A stretch of DNA of 64,000 bases, taken from Terrabacter sp. MAHUQ-38 (GTDB taxonomy: Bacteria; Actinomycetota; Actinomycetes; Actinomycetales; Dermatophilaceae). This document shows, in pieces, positions 28,457 through 37,297 of the stretch; positions within the stretch are counted from its first letter, which is position 1, and the number at the start of each line of letters is the position of its first letter. The stretch lies in NCBI RefSeq assembly GCF_014518425.1, contig NZ_JACVCU010000005.1, positions 434,678 through 498,677 of the forward strand, in the 5' to 3' direction. The translations under genes were made by a program, and so were the position numbers. The notes under the pieces were generated by a model. That model was not told the DNA's origin, did not search any database, and was given only the letters and a program-made list of their open reading frames with translations.

Positions 28457-29095
28457 TCACGTCGACGCGGACGTCCGGAGCGGGGTCGGGGCGTTGAGGT
28501 CGAGGCGGACGGCGAGCACGCGGACCGCGAAGACGAGTCCGGCGGCGGCCCAGAGGACCCAGTCCTGGAGCGAGCCGAGCTCCGCCGCGACGACGATGAT
28601 GATCGAGCCGAGCATGGCAGGGATGGCATACAGCTCCCTGCGCAGGACCTCGGGCACCTGCCCCGCGAGCAGGTCGCGCACGACGCCTCCGCCGACCGCG
28701 GTGATGACGCCGACGAGAACGGCCGCGATGGGGGAAACACCGAGGGTCGTGACGGCCTTGAGGCTGCCCGCAACCGCGAAGGCGGCGAGACCTGCAGCGT
28801 CGAGAAGCCGGACGAGGCGCGTGATCCGCTCGACTCCGGGGTGGAAGAGGAAGGTGACCACACCGCCGAGCGCAGCAGCGGTCAGCAGTCGCCAGTCGCT
28901 GATGCCGACCGGCGGGATGTCACCGATGAGCAGGTCACGCACGATGCCGCCACCCAGGGCTGCGGCGCACGCCAGGACGATGACGCCGAAGAGGTCGAAA
29001 CGCTTCTTGACGGCGACGAGCCCACCTGACAGCGCGAAGACGAACACGCCGACGAGGTCGAGGGCGAGCTGCGCGGACGAGAAGGAGGTTGGCAT
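28457..29095 (-). CDS. TRIC cation channel family protein (YadS/UPF0126)
   Basis: 212-residue membrane protein with seven hydrophobic segments arranged as two repeats plus one. Each repeat carries the family glycine motif: AALGGGIVRDLL and AVGGGVVRDLL. Bacterial TRIC homologues form trimeric potassium-permeable channels. ATG at 29095 with GAAGGAGG upstream. It is divergent from sepH. Confidence 0.9.
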   Translation of the reverse strand: MPTSFSSAQLALDLVGVFVFALSGGLVAVKKRFDLFGVIVLACAAALGGGIVRDLLIGDIPPVGISDWRLLTAAALGGVVTFLFHPGVERITRLVRLLDAAGLAAFAVAGSLKAVTTLGVSPIAAVLVGVITAVGGGVVRDLLAGQVPEVLRRELYAIPAMLGSIIIVVAAELGSLQDWVLWAAAGLVFAVRVLAVRLDLNAPTPLRTSAST

Positions 29096-29180
29096 GCCAG
29101 AGCAAACGGTACCCGTGCGGCGTGGTCGCTTTGGTGGGCGCCCAGCCCGGTGGCATGCTCGACTGCACAGCGCACCAGAC

Positions 29181-29224
29181 GGCAGCACCACGTCAGCACC
29201 ACGTCAGCACCGCGTCAGCACCGC
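29181..29224. repeat. Four 11-bp tandem repeats upstream of sepH
   Basis: GGCAGCACCAC, GTCAGCACCAC, GTCAGCACCGC and GTCAGCACCGC stand head to tail with no spacer, ending 34 bp before the sepH ATG. The period is close to one helical turn, so repeated protein contacts would be on one face of the DNA. The unit is not part of any coding sequence. Confidence 0.75.
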
Positions 29225-29258
29225 ACGAATTGCAGACTCGTCACCGGGAGACCCACCC

Positions 29259-30623
29259 ATGCACCACCTCAGGCTCGTCGGCGTCCACGAGGACGGAATG
29301 CACCTGATGCTGGCCGACGACGAGGGGAACCGCTTCTCCGTCCCGCTCGACGAGGCGCTCCGGGCGGCGGCTCGACGCGACGTCCCGCGGCTCGGCCAGC
29401 TCCAGATCGAGATCTCGGGCGGCTTGCGCCCCAAGGACGTCCAGTCGATGATCCGCGCGGGCCTGACAGCCGAAGAGGTTGCGGAGCGCGCCGGCTGGCC
29501 GGTCGAGAAGGTGCACCGCTACGAGGGCCCGATCCTCGCCGAGCGCGAGCACGTCGCGGGCCTCGCCCGCCAGGTGCGGCTGCGTGCTCGTGGCGGCTCG
29601 CACGGCGGGGCCCCGACTCTCGAGGCCCGCGTCGCCGAACGCCTCAGGAGCCGTGAGATCGACGGCGGGTCCGCGCGCTGGGACTCGCGTCGCACCGACA
29701 AGGGCGCCTGGACGCTCCTGCTGCACTTCAACGCCGGTGGGCGCCAGCGCGAGGCGGCCTGGCACTTCGACCCCCTGGCCCGCACCGTCTCCGCCGTCGA
29801 CGACGAGGCTCGCTGGCTCAGCGAGGACGAGGACCAGCAGGCCCCAGGACCGATCCCGGCCCCGCACCTGAACGCGTCGACACGCCCCAGCCGCGTCTAC
29901 GACGTCGAGGCCGAGGGTGGTGTGGGCGCGCCGTCCCGCCGTCGCGAGGGTGAGACGGTCGACCTCATGGCGGCGATGCGCGAGCGGAGCTCCCAGCGCG
30001 GCCGCCGCAGGCGGCCGAAGTCCGCCGAGGTGCCGGGCCTCGACAGCGCCCCGGAGGAGGCGCTTCCCCTCGAGGAGCTCGCCCGCGACCCGCGCGAGGA
30101 GATCCCACCTCCCGCGCACACGCATCCCGAGGACGACCCGGAGGTCGTCAAGAGCGGCACGACCGAGGAGCGGGTGGGCCCCGAGGTCGCCCGGCGCCGG
30201 GCGCGTCGTGCTGAGCCGACCCAGCCGGTTCAGCAGGTTCCGGACGACGCGACGCCGACAGGCGCCGACGGCGCACGGACCGGCGCGACGGGTGAGGCGA
30301 CAGTGACCGACGCCGCCGACACGACGGACGCGAGTCACGCCACCGAGGATGAGGGTGAGGCGAGGTCGACTGCACCCCGGTCACTCGCAAGCGTCGCATC
30401 CACGGTCTCCGACGAAGGGCCCACCTCGGCTCACGACATCGGCGACGTGCGTGATCTTGAGGCCGGGGACGATCGCGGCCACTACGACGACGACGTGCTC
30501 GAGCAGCGCGCCGCCGCCCCCGATCCGAAGCCGGCGCCGAAGCCCGGGCCGCCCGCACGAAAGTCCGGTCGTCCGAGCGTGCCCAGCTGGGACGACATCA
30601 TGTTCGGTCGCCGCAACGACTGA
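29259..30623 (+). CDS. sepH: Septation protein SepH (DUF3071)
   Basis: Actinobacterial cell-division protein that binds FtsZ and promotes ring assembly. The 454-residue protein begins with the conserved MHHLRLVGVHEDGMHLMLAD segment; a helix-turn-helix-like part follows (RAGLTAEEVAERAGWPVEKV, about 75-95). From about residue 200 the chain is long, acidic and Pro/Arg-rich, presumably disordered, ending in a conserved PSWDDIMFG C-terminal motif. The ATG at 29259 follows a weak GGGAG. Tandem repeats lie upstream. Confidence 0.92.
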   Translation: MHHLRLVGVHEDGMHLMLADDEGNRFSVPLDEALRAAARRDVPRLGQLQIEISGGLRPKDVQSMIRAGLTAEEVAERAGWPVEKVHRYEGPILAEREHVAGLARQVRLRARGGSHGGAPTLEARVAERLRSREIDGGSARWDSRRTDKGAWTLLLHFNAGGRQREAAWHFDPLARTVSAVDDEARWLSEDEDQQAPGPIPAPHLNASTRPSRVYDVEAEGGVGAPSRRREGETVDLMAAMRERSSQRGRRRRPKSAEVPGLDSAPEEALPLEELARDPREEIPPPAHTHPEDDPEVVKSGTTEERVGPEVARRRARRAEPTQPVQQVPDDATPTGADGARTGATGEATVTDAADTTDASHATEDEGEARSTAPRSLASVASTVSDEGPTSAHDIGDVRDLEAGDDRGHYDDDVLEQRAAAPDPKPAPKPGPPARKSGRPSVPSWDDIMFGRRND

Positions 30624-30648
30624 CCCTGCGGTTGATGGTTTCAGCGCG

Positions 30649-31653
30649 ATGCAGTCACTCCAGGACGCGGTGGACAGGGCGGCGGAGCACACGGGGTTCT
30701 CCGGTGTGGTCCGTGCGGACCGCGCGTCCGGTCAGGCGTTCTGCATGGCCTATGGGCTCGCCGACCGCGGCCACGAGGTCCCCAACACGACGGAGACCCA
30801 GTTCGCCATCGCCAGCGGGTCCAAGAGTCTGACGGCACTGGTGGTGACGAGCCTGGTCGAGCGAGGAACGCTCGAGCTCCGAACCACGGCGCGTTCGCTG
30901 CTCGGGAACGACCTGCCCCTTGTCGCCGACGACGTGACGGTCGAGCACCTGTTGGCACATCGGTCGGGGATCGGCGACTACCTCGACGAGGACGCTGTCG
31001 ACGACATCCGCGACTACGTGATGCCGGTGCCCGTGCACGAGCTCGCGACGACCGAGCAGTTCCTACGGGTGCTGGACGGACACGAAACGGTGTTCCCCAC
31101 CGGCGAGCGCTTCGGCTACAACAACGGCGGCTACGTCCTGCTCGCTCTCTTGGCCGAGCGGGCGTCCGGCGTGGAGTTCCACGACCTCGTACGCACCCTC
31201 GTCTGCGAGCCCGCGGGCATGAGCGACACCGCGTTTCTGCGTTCCGACGAGCTCCCAGGACGGGCTGCCCTGGGCTACCTGTCGATGGATGGGCTGAGGA
31301 CCAACGTGTTCCATCTCCCCGTACGCGGCAACGGCGACGGGGGCATCTACTCGACCGCCGCCGACCTCAGCTCCTTCTGGGACGCTCTCTTCGCGGGAAG
31401 GATCGTCTCGCCAGAGCTGCTCGCCGAGATGGTGCGACCGCGCAGTGACTGGCCGGAGGAGTCCCGGCGCTACGGCCTGGGGTTTCACCTCCACGCGACG
31501 AGCGAAGAAGTCTGGCTCGAGGGGTATGACGCGGGCGTCTCGTGCGCGAGCGTGCACCAGCCCTCGTCCTCCATCACCTTCACGGTCATCTCGAACTGGT
31601 CAGAAGGCGCCTGGCCGATCATCCGACTGCTCAGGGACCGGTTCGGCAACTGA
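30649..31653 (+). CDS. Serine hydrolase, class C beta-lactamase fold
   Basis: 334 residues. Motifs of the penicillin-binding-protein/beta-lactamase superfamily: SxxK (Ser56-Lys59 in IASGSKS), LLAHRSGIGD (101-110) and Tyr157-Asn159 (FGYNNGG). No signal peptide is seen, so a cytosolic esterase or peptidase is more likely than a secreted resistance enzyme. It begins 25 bp after sepH, so may be co-transcribed. No ribosome-binding site is obvious and the start is tentative. Confidence 0.8.
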   Translation: MQSLQDAVDRAAEHTGFSGVVRADRASGQAFCMAYGLADRGHEVPNTTETQFAIASGSKSLTALVVTSLVERGTLELRTTARSLLGNDLPLVADDVTVEHLLAHRSGIGDYLDEDAVDDIRDYVMPVPVHELATTEQFLRVLDGHETVFPTGERFGYNNGGYVLLALLAERASGVEFHDLVRTLVCEPAGMSDTAFLRSDELPGRAALGYLSMDGLRTNVFHLPVRGNGDGGIYSTAADLSSFWDALFAGRIVSPELLAEMVRPRSDWPEESRRYGLGFHLHATSEEVWLEGYDAGVSCASVHQPSSSITFTVISNWSEGAWPIIRLLRDRFGN

Positions 31654-31771
31654 GCTCTCCGTCGGCGCCTGCCCCGCACGCCCCGCGCCGTCCTGCCGCT
31701 CCCGCGCGGCGGCGAGTTCCATGACCTGCGCGTACGGCAGGCGCCGGATGTCGAGGAATGGCGCGAACGCT

Positions 31772-31785
31772 AGAACACCCGTTCT
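31772..31785. promoter_or_regulatory. LexA-like inverted repeat (weak)
   Basis: AGAAC-ACCC-GTTCT, half-sites separated by 4 bp like the SOS box, but the outer bases differ from the TCGAAC/GTTCGA consensus. It lies in the 233-bp gap between the serine hydrolase and tdk genes, in which I find no convincing gene. Confidence 0.25.
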
Positions 31786-31886
31786 CCTACCGGTGCACGA
31801 GTTGTCCACGGGCGAGAATCGCGAGCCGGCTTGCCGCACAGACGGATCCGGCCCGAGGCTTCCTCCGCAGGAGCCGAGCGAACGAG

Positions 31887-32579
31887 TCAGTCGGCCTGCG
31901 TGATCGGCAGCGGCGGCAATGGGCACACGTCGAGGTCGAACGGCAGTACCTCGGGCGAGAGGGCGGCCGCCTTCGCGGCATGTGAGGTCATGCGCCGCAT
32001 GTAGTGGCGCCGGCACAGCACCTCGTACTCCACGAGGCCCGTCGTACCGGGCTTCGTGTCCCCGACCACGACCTGCTCCCCCTCGACGACCATGACGCCG
32101 TCCATGACGCGGGCGTTCGTCGTGGCGCGGCGGCCGCACCAGCACAGCGCCTCGACCTGGAGCACCTGCACCCGGTCCGCGAGCTCGATGAGGCGCTTGC
32201 TACCCGGGAAGAGCTCGGTGCGGAAGTCGGCGGTGATGCCGAACGCGAAGACGTCGACGTCCATCTCGTCGACGATGCGGGCGAGCTGCTCGACCTGGTC
32301 ACACGTGTAGAACTGTGCCTCGTCGCAGATGAGGTAGTCGATGCGCGTCCCCGCCGTCGCCCTACCGACGATCGCGTCCCAGAAGTCGAGGTCGTCGCCG
32401 ACCTCGAGCGCACCGGTCGAGAGACCGAGTCGTGAGCTCAGGACGTTGGTGCCCGCCCGGTCCATCTTCGTGAAGATGAGTCCGACGCGACCGCGCGCGC
32501 TGTGGTTGTGGTCCATCTGAAGGGCGAGGGTCGACTTGCCGCAGTCCATGGTTCCGGAGAAGAAGACGAGCTCAGCCAC
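31887..32579 (-). CDS. tdk: Thymidine kinase
   Basis: Phosphorylates thymidine in the dTTP salvage pathway. The 230-residue type II (TK1-like) enzyme has the P-loop SGTMDCGKST (residues 8-17), the Walker B/lid segment CDEAQF, and zinc-binding cysteines in CWCG and CRRH. GTG start at 32579; TAGGGT (32588-32593) lies 8 nt upstream, inside the end of the neighbouring gene, indicating a nearly leaderless transcript of its own. Confidence 0.93.
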   Translation of the reverse strand: MAELVFFSGTMDCGKSTLALQMDHNHSARGRVGLIFTKMDRAGTNVLSSRLGLSTGALEVGDDLDFWDAIVGRATAGTRIDYLICDEAQFYTCDQVEQLARIVDEMDVDVFAFGITADFRTELFPGSKRLIELADRVQVLQVEALCWCGRRATTNARVMDGVMVVEGEQVVVGDTKPGTTGLVEYEVLCRRHYMRRMTSHAAKAAALSPEVLPFDLDVCPLPPLPITQAD

Positions 32580-32587
32580 GAGGCAAC

Positions 32588-32593
32588 ACCCTA
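32588..32593 (-). promoter_or_regulatory. -10 box of tdk
   Basis: TAGGGT on the minus strand, 8 nt before the tdk GTG. It overlaps the last codon of the upstream phosphodiesterase-like gene. Confidence 0.4.
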
Positions 32594-33829
32594 GGCGCCG
32601 AGTCGGGGCGGCACCACGACCACCGGCACGGCGAGTTCCCCCTCGCTCGTCGACCCGTGCAGCCCCAGCAGCGCAACGAGCTCGCGTCGCATCAGACCCG
32701 AGTGGACGAGCGCGAAGGAGCCGCGCGTGACGACGACGAGGTCGCCGATCCGCCCCGCCACGCCATCACGCACCGGACCGAACCACCCGTCGTCCACGGC
32801 CTGCTCGCGAGTGAGCAGGTGCACGCGGTCGCTCAGCCGCGAGCGCCACGCCCGCTCGACGTCGGCCGCAGCACCGGCCTCGGTGTAGAGCTGCAGGTTG
32901 CGCGGCTCTCCGCCGAGGTGGCGCACCCCCGACATGAGGTCCGGCTCGTGGAGCAGGTCGATGCGGTCGGCGTACGGGATGTCGATCATGCCGTGGTCGG
33001 CGGTGACGACGACCGACGTGTCGTCGGGCACGCGCGCTGCCAGCCGGCGCAGGGCGGCATCGACCGACTCGACCTCGTCGCCCCACTGCCACGACTGGCA
33101 GCCGTGCACGTGGCCGACCTTGTCGACCTCGCCCCAGTACAGGTAGACGAGCGCCCGGGGCGTGGCTCGCACCGCGGCGGCGGCGGCGTCGACCCGTTCG
33201 TCGAGCGTGCGAGCCGCCTTGAAGCTGCCGCCGCGCAGGGCCGCCGTCGTGAGGCCCGAGCCCTCGAAGTAGTACGGCCCCACCATGGTCACGGAGACAC
33301 CGGCGTTCTCGGCGGCTTCGAAGACGGTCTCGTTCGGCTGCCAGGTGCGCGGGTCGGGCCCGTTCTCCCAGGACAGCTCGTTCAGCAGCTTGTCGGTGGC
33401 CGGGTCGAGCACCTGCATGCCGACGAGGCCGTGCGAGCCGGGCGGCAGTCCGGTCCCGAAGGTGCCCATCGAGGTCGCGGTCGTCGTCGGGAAGCCGCAC
33501 GGCACGCGGCTCGTCGTGCTGGCCAGACTGCGCAGGAAGGGAGCGTGACCGCTGCGCTGGCGCAGCAGGTCGTGCCCGAGCCCGTCGACGAGCACGACGA
33601 CGGTGCGCGGAACGGTGGGCAGGCCGAAGACGTCGCGGCCGGCATACCTCGGGACGCCGAGGCGGTCGGCCACGGAGGGCAGCACCGAGGCGAGCGTGCC
33701 CGCAGACCAGTCGGTGGGTGGGCCCGGGTCGCCGACGGCGTGGTGGGTCGGCTCGGCGCCGTCATCGTTGCCGGCCTTGCCGGCCTTGCCGGCCTCGCTT
33801 GCCTTGTCGGCGCTGTCGGTCCTCGTCAT
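32591..33829 (-). CDS. Alkaline phosphatase superfamily protein (nucleotide pyrophosphatase/phosphodiesterase-like)
   Basis: 412 residues. The metal-dependent fold is marked by VVLVDGLGHDLL, the nucleophile region GFPTTTATSMGTFGTG (Thr), WGEVDKVGHVHG and TADHGMIDIP, which together supply the two-metal site. The first 45 residues are a Lys-Ala-Gly-rich tail encoded by an imperfect repeat (KAGKAGKAG, around 33766-33810). No signal peptide. Probably hydrolyses a phosphodiester or pyrophosphate; substrate unknown. The DUF5998 gene lies 19 bp upstream on the same strand. Confidence 0.85.
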   Translation of the reverse strand: MTRTDSADKASEAGKAGKAGNDDGAEPTHHAVGDPGPPTDWSAGTLASVLPSVADRLGVPRYAGRDVFGLPTVPRTVVVLVDGLGHDLLRQRSGHAPFLRSLASTTSRVPCGFPTTTATSMGTFGTGLPPGSHGLVGMQVLDPATDKLLNELSWENGPDPRTWQPNETVFEAAENAGVSVTMVGPYYFEGSGLTTAALRGGSFKAARTLDERVDAAAAAVRATPRALVYLYWGEVDKVGHVHGCQSWQWGDEVESVDAALRRLAARVPDDTSVVVTADHGMIDIPYADRIDLLHEPDLMSGVRHLGGEPRNLQLYTEAGAAADVERAWRSRLSDRVHLLTREQAVDDGWFGPVRDGVAGRIGDLVVVTRGSFALVHSGLMRRELVALLGLHGSTSEGELAVPVVVVPPRLGA

Positions 33830-33848
33830 GGGAGGGATGGCTCTACGG

Positions 33849-34457
33849 TCAGTGGGCGATGCCGCTGCCGATGCTGGCGGAGAGAGTCCGCGCGAAGCGC
33901 ATCGCGTGACCGACCGCGTCCTCGCCGTCAGCCGCCGAGCTGATGCGCAGAGAGATGTCGTCGGAGGCGATCGTTCCCTCGAAACCGTGGTCGGCCGTGC
34001 AGTCCGGGTCGCCGCACTGTGCGGGGATCATGTCCAACCGGCTCACCGCGCCCCAGCCGAGCGTCAGGGTGAGGTCGCGGCCGTGCGTACCGGGCGTGAA
34101 CGTGTCGGGCTGGGCCACGACGTGCGTCAGCATGACGCCGCGGACGGCTGCGAGCGGCACCGTCTCGGTCGTCGCCGTCGCCATGAGCTTGTCCTCGGAC
34201 TCGGCGTGGTCGTCGGCGTGTGCGATGACGAGGCGCTGCGGGGTCACCACGAGGACGGTCACGTGCCGACGGACCGTCTCGTGGTCGAACGTCGTCTCCT
34301 GGTGCACGAGGTGCGAGACGACCTCGTCGTCGGCGATGGCGGACTCGACGACGTCGCAGACGAGGGACGGGTAGTACCCGGCGCGGGTGATCGCCTCGGT
34401 GAGGTCTTCGGGAAGGGCCCGTCCGGTGCCCGGGGTGGCGCGTCGCATACCCCCCAT
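33849..34457 (-). CDS. DUF5998 family protein
   Basis: 202 residues, soluble, with a conserved CGDPDC segment (AQCGDPDCTADHG) that may bind metal, and a pleckstrin-like beta core (RRHVTVLVVTPQRLVIAHADD). The family is found only in actinobacteria, next to the phosphodiesterase-like gene. Function unknown. Start at 34457, or 34448 which is nearer the G-rich AAGGATGGGGGG. Confidence 0.82.
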   Translation of the reverse strand: MGGMRRATPGTGRALPEDLTEAITRAGYYPSLVCDVVESAIADDEVVSHLVHQETTFDHETVRRHVTVLVVTPQRLVIAHADDHAESEDKLMATATTETVPLAAVRGVMLTHVVAQPDTFTPGTHGRDLTLTLGWGAVSRLDMIPAQCGDPDCTADHGFEGTIASDDISLRISSAADGEDAVGHAMRFARTLSASIGSGIAH

Positions 34458-34545
34458 CCTTGCACCCGCGCGCGGGTGGTCCCGTCAGAGCGGCCACCAC
34501 GCCCGCGCCGGGCGGCCAGCGCCCCGCGGGCAGCCGACCGACAGG

Positions 34546-37242
34546 TCAGGTCATCCGGCGACGACCCGCGTCCTTGCGCACGAGGGCCGGCCGGACCACG
34601 ACCTCGGCACCGAGGACGTCGATGCCCCCGGTCCACGCGTTGACGGGGTTGAGCTCGACCGACGACAGCTCGGGGTGGTCGTCCGCGAGCACGGACAACC
34701 GGGCGATGAGGTCGGCGAGGGCGGCCCGGTGCACGGGCGCCGCGCCGCGGTGCCCGCTGAGCAGGGGGGCCGCCTTGACGCCGTCGATGAGGTCGGTGAC
34801 GTCGACGTCGGTGAGCGGCGGGATACGGTGCGCGACGTCGCCCAGCAGCTCGGTCGGCGGACCCGCGACGGAGAAGCTGACGACGGGCCCGAAGAGCGGG
34901 TCCTCGCTCGCCCGGATGACGCACGAGACGCCGGGCACGGCCATCCGCTGGACGACGAAGCGGTCGGCGCCCAGTGGGCCCAGCCGCTGGCTGAGCGACG
35001 CGTGGGCGTCACGCACGGACTCGGCGTCGACGAGGTCGCCGCGGACGCCGACGAGGCCCGGCTGGTGGCGCACGACGGGCGACGTCGACTTGAGGATGAC
35101 GGGGTAGGTCAGCTCCTCAGCCGCCTCGACGGCCGACTCGACACCGGTGACCTCGACCGCCGGCCACACGCGTATGCCGTACGCCCCCAGCAGCTCGCGC
35201 GTCTCCTCACGGGACAGCGCCCGGCCGTCCGGGCTCCCGCCGAGCAGCGCGTCGATGAAGGACTCGGCACGCAGCCGGTCGATGCCGACGGGGGCGACGG
35301 GGATGCCACGGTCGCGCTGGCGCCACAACGCGTACCGCGTGACGGCGTTGAGGGCGCGGATGCCGTCCTCCGGCATGGAGTACGCCGGCACCGAGCGGCG
35401 TATGCCGTCCTGTTCGTAGGACATGCCGTCGCCGACTCCGCGCATGCCGAGGAACGTCGCGACACAAGGTTTCTCGTGATCGGCCACGATGTTGCGCACG
35501 GCGAGGTGGACCTCCTCGTCGGCTGTGACGAGGGGTGGGATGAAGGCGGCGACGACGCTGTCGACCTCGGGGTCGGCGAAGGCGGCGTCGAGCGCCGCGG
35601 CGAACTCCTCGGGCGACGCCTGCGGCGGGAGCGAGACGGGCCCGTGCGTCACCTTGAGGCCCCAGCTGACGCACGCGCTGGCGCTCAGGGCGCCCAGCGC
35701 GTCCGAGTTGCCGACGATGCCGACCCGGTCGCCCTTGGGCAGGGGCTGGTGCAAGGTCAGCTGGGCGACGTCGAAGAGCTGGTGGACGTTCTCGACGCGG
35801 ATGACACCGGCCTGGCGCAGCAGCGCGTCGAACGCCTGGGCGGGCACGTTGGTCACGCGCGTGCGGTGGCCGGGTGGCGCGGCGAAGCTCGAGACGCCGG
35901 AGCTGACGACGATCACCGGTTTGACCGCGGCGAGGGACCGCGCGATGCGCGAGAACTTGCGGGGGTTGCCCATGGACTCGAGGTAGAGCCCGACCGTGTC
36001 GGTCTCCTGGTCGTCGATCCAGTACTGCATGAGGTCGTTGCCCGAGACGTCGACGCGGTTGCCGGCCGAGGCGAACACGGAGATGCCGAGGCCCCGTCGG
36101 GCCGCTGACGCGAGGACGGCGACACCGAGGGCGCCGCTCTGCGCGAAGAGCCCGAGCCGGCCCTTCTCGGGGATGACGGTCGCGAGTGAGGCGTTGAGCC
36201 GGACGGCCGGGTCGTTGTTGATGAGGCCGAAGCTGTTGGGTCCGACGATGCGCATGCCGGCACGCCGGACGCGGCGGCGGAGCTTGTCCTGGAGGCGGAT
36301 TCCCTCCTCACCGGCCTCGGCAAAGCCCGCCGACAGCACGAGGAGGGCCTTGACTCCCGCCTTGCCGCAGTCCTTGACGACGTCGAGCGCCTGCTTGGCC
36401 GGCACGACGACGACGGCGAGGTCGACCGGCTCCGGCGTCTCGAGGATGCTGGGGTAGGCCTTGACGCCCTGGACGTGCTCCGCGACCCGGTGGATCGGGT
36501 AGAGCTCGCCCTGGAAGTCCGACGCGATGATGTTGCGCATCACGAGCGCGCCGATCGACTCCTCACGGCGGCTCGCCCCGATGACGGCCACCCGCTCCGG
36601 GAAGAGGATGGTGCGCATGCTGCGCGACTCGGCGCGGTGCTCGCGGGACAGCTGGACGGCCTTGCTCTGCTCGGTGGGCAGGATGTCGAACGAGACCTCG
36701 ACGACGCCGTCCTCGATGTGGTGGGTGACCTCGTAGCCCGCATCCTTGAACACCGTGAGCATCTTGCGGTTCTGCGGCAGCACCTCGGCGACGAACCGCG
36801 TGATGCCCATCTCCTGGGCGATGGCCGCGAGGTGCTCGAGCATGACCGAGCCGATGCCCTTGCCCTGGAAGTGGTCCGAGATGTTGAACGCGACCTCGGC
36901 GGACGTCGGGTCGATCCGGTCGTAGCGGCCGATGCCGATGATCTCGCCGTCGAGGGTCGCGACGAGGGCCACCCGGTCGTGGTGGTCGACATGGGTGAAG
37001 CGGTGGACGTCGCGCTCACTCAGCTGGCGCAGCGGCGCGAAGAAGCGCAGGTAGATCGACTCCTCCGACTGACGGCTGTGGAAGTGGCGGATGCCGTCGG
37101 CGTCGTCGGGCGTGATCGGCCGGACGTGCGCCACGCTGCCGTCGCGGAGCACGACGTCCGCCTCCCACTCTAGGGGAGCTCCCGTCTGCCGAGCCGAGAC
37201 CCGCTCCAGCGCACCGGTGTCGTCGAGCTCGCCACCCTCCAT
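34546..37242 (-). CDS. GNAT acetyltransferase fused to acyl-CoA ligase (NDP-forming-like), Pat-type
   Basis: 898 residues. The N-terminal GNAT domain (about 30-190) has the acetyl-CoA loop QGKGIG (126-131). Then come a CoA-binding Rossmann domain (VAVIGASRREESIG, 218-231), a succinyl-CoA-ligase-like domain (GPNSFGLINN) and an ATP-grasp domain from about 660. This is the Pat protein-lysine acetyltransferase architecture, with the GNAT domain at the N-terminus, which regulates acetyl-CoA synthetases. The SHTG phosphohistidine motif of true ADP-forming ligases is not seen; the aligned region reads PPGHRTRVTN (456-465). A regulatory acetyltransferase is therefore more likely than a synthetase. 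Confidence 0.88.
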   Translation of the reverse strand: MEGGELDDTGALERVSARQTGAPLEWEADVVLRDGSVAHVRPITPDDADGIRHFHSRQSEESIYLRFFAPLRQLSERDVHRFTHVDHHDRVALVATLDGEIIGIGRYDRIDPTSAEVAFNISDHFQGKGIGSVMLEHLAAIAQEMGITRFVAEVLPQNRKMLTVFKDAGYEVTHHIEDGVVEVSFDILPTEQSKAVQLSREHRAESRSMRTILFPERVAVIGASRREESIGALVMRNIIASDFQGELYPIHRVAEHVQGVKAYPSILETPEPVDLAVVVVPAKQALDVVKDCGKAGVKALLVLSAGFAEAGEEGIRLQDKLRRRVRRAGMRIVGPNSFGLINNDPAVRLNASLATVIPEKGRLGLFAQSGALGVAVLASAARRGLGISVFASAGNRVDVSGNDLMQYWIDDQETDTVGLYLESMGNPRKFSRIARSLAAVKPVIVVSSGVSSFAAPPGHRTRVTNVPAQAFDALLRQAGVIRVENVHQLFDVAQLTLHQPLPKGDRVGIVGNSDALGALSASACVSWGLKVTHGPVSLPPQASPEEFAAALDAAFADPEVDSVVAAFIPPLVTADEEVHLAVRNIVADHEKPCVATFLGMRGVGDGMSYEQDGIRRSVPAYSMPEDGIRALNAVTRYALWRQRDRGIPVAPVGIDRLRAESFIDALLGGSPDGRALSREETRELLGAYGIRVWPAVEVTGVESAVEAAEELTYPVILKSTSPVVRHQPGLVGVRGDLVDAESVRDAHASLSQRLGPLGADRFVVQRMAVPGVSCVIRASEDPLFGPVVSFSVAGPPTELLGDVAHRIPPLTDVDVTDLIDGVKAAPLLSGHRGAAPVHRAALADLIARLSVLADDHPELSSVELNPVNAWTGGIDVLGAEVVVRPALVRKDAGRRRMT

Positions 37243-37297
37243 GGGGTCATCGTGTCACGTCCCGCCGGCCGTCCTGCGCAGGTGGGAGTCTGGTCGC

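Noticed and set aside
31758-31985. Short frame with a YRCTSC segment after the serine hydrolase gene
   Set aside because: Overlaps tdk, no ribosome-binding site, and no family match; left unannotated.
33766-33810. Imperfect 9-bp repeat GCCGGCCTT
   Set aside because: Coding repeat for the KAGKAG tail of the phosphodiesterase-like protein, not a regulatory element.
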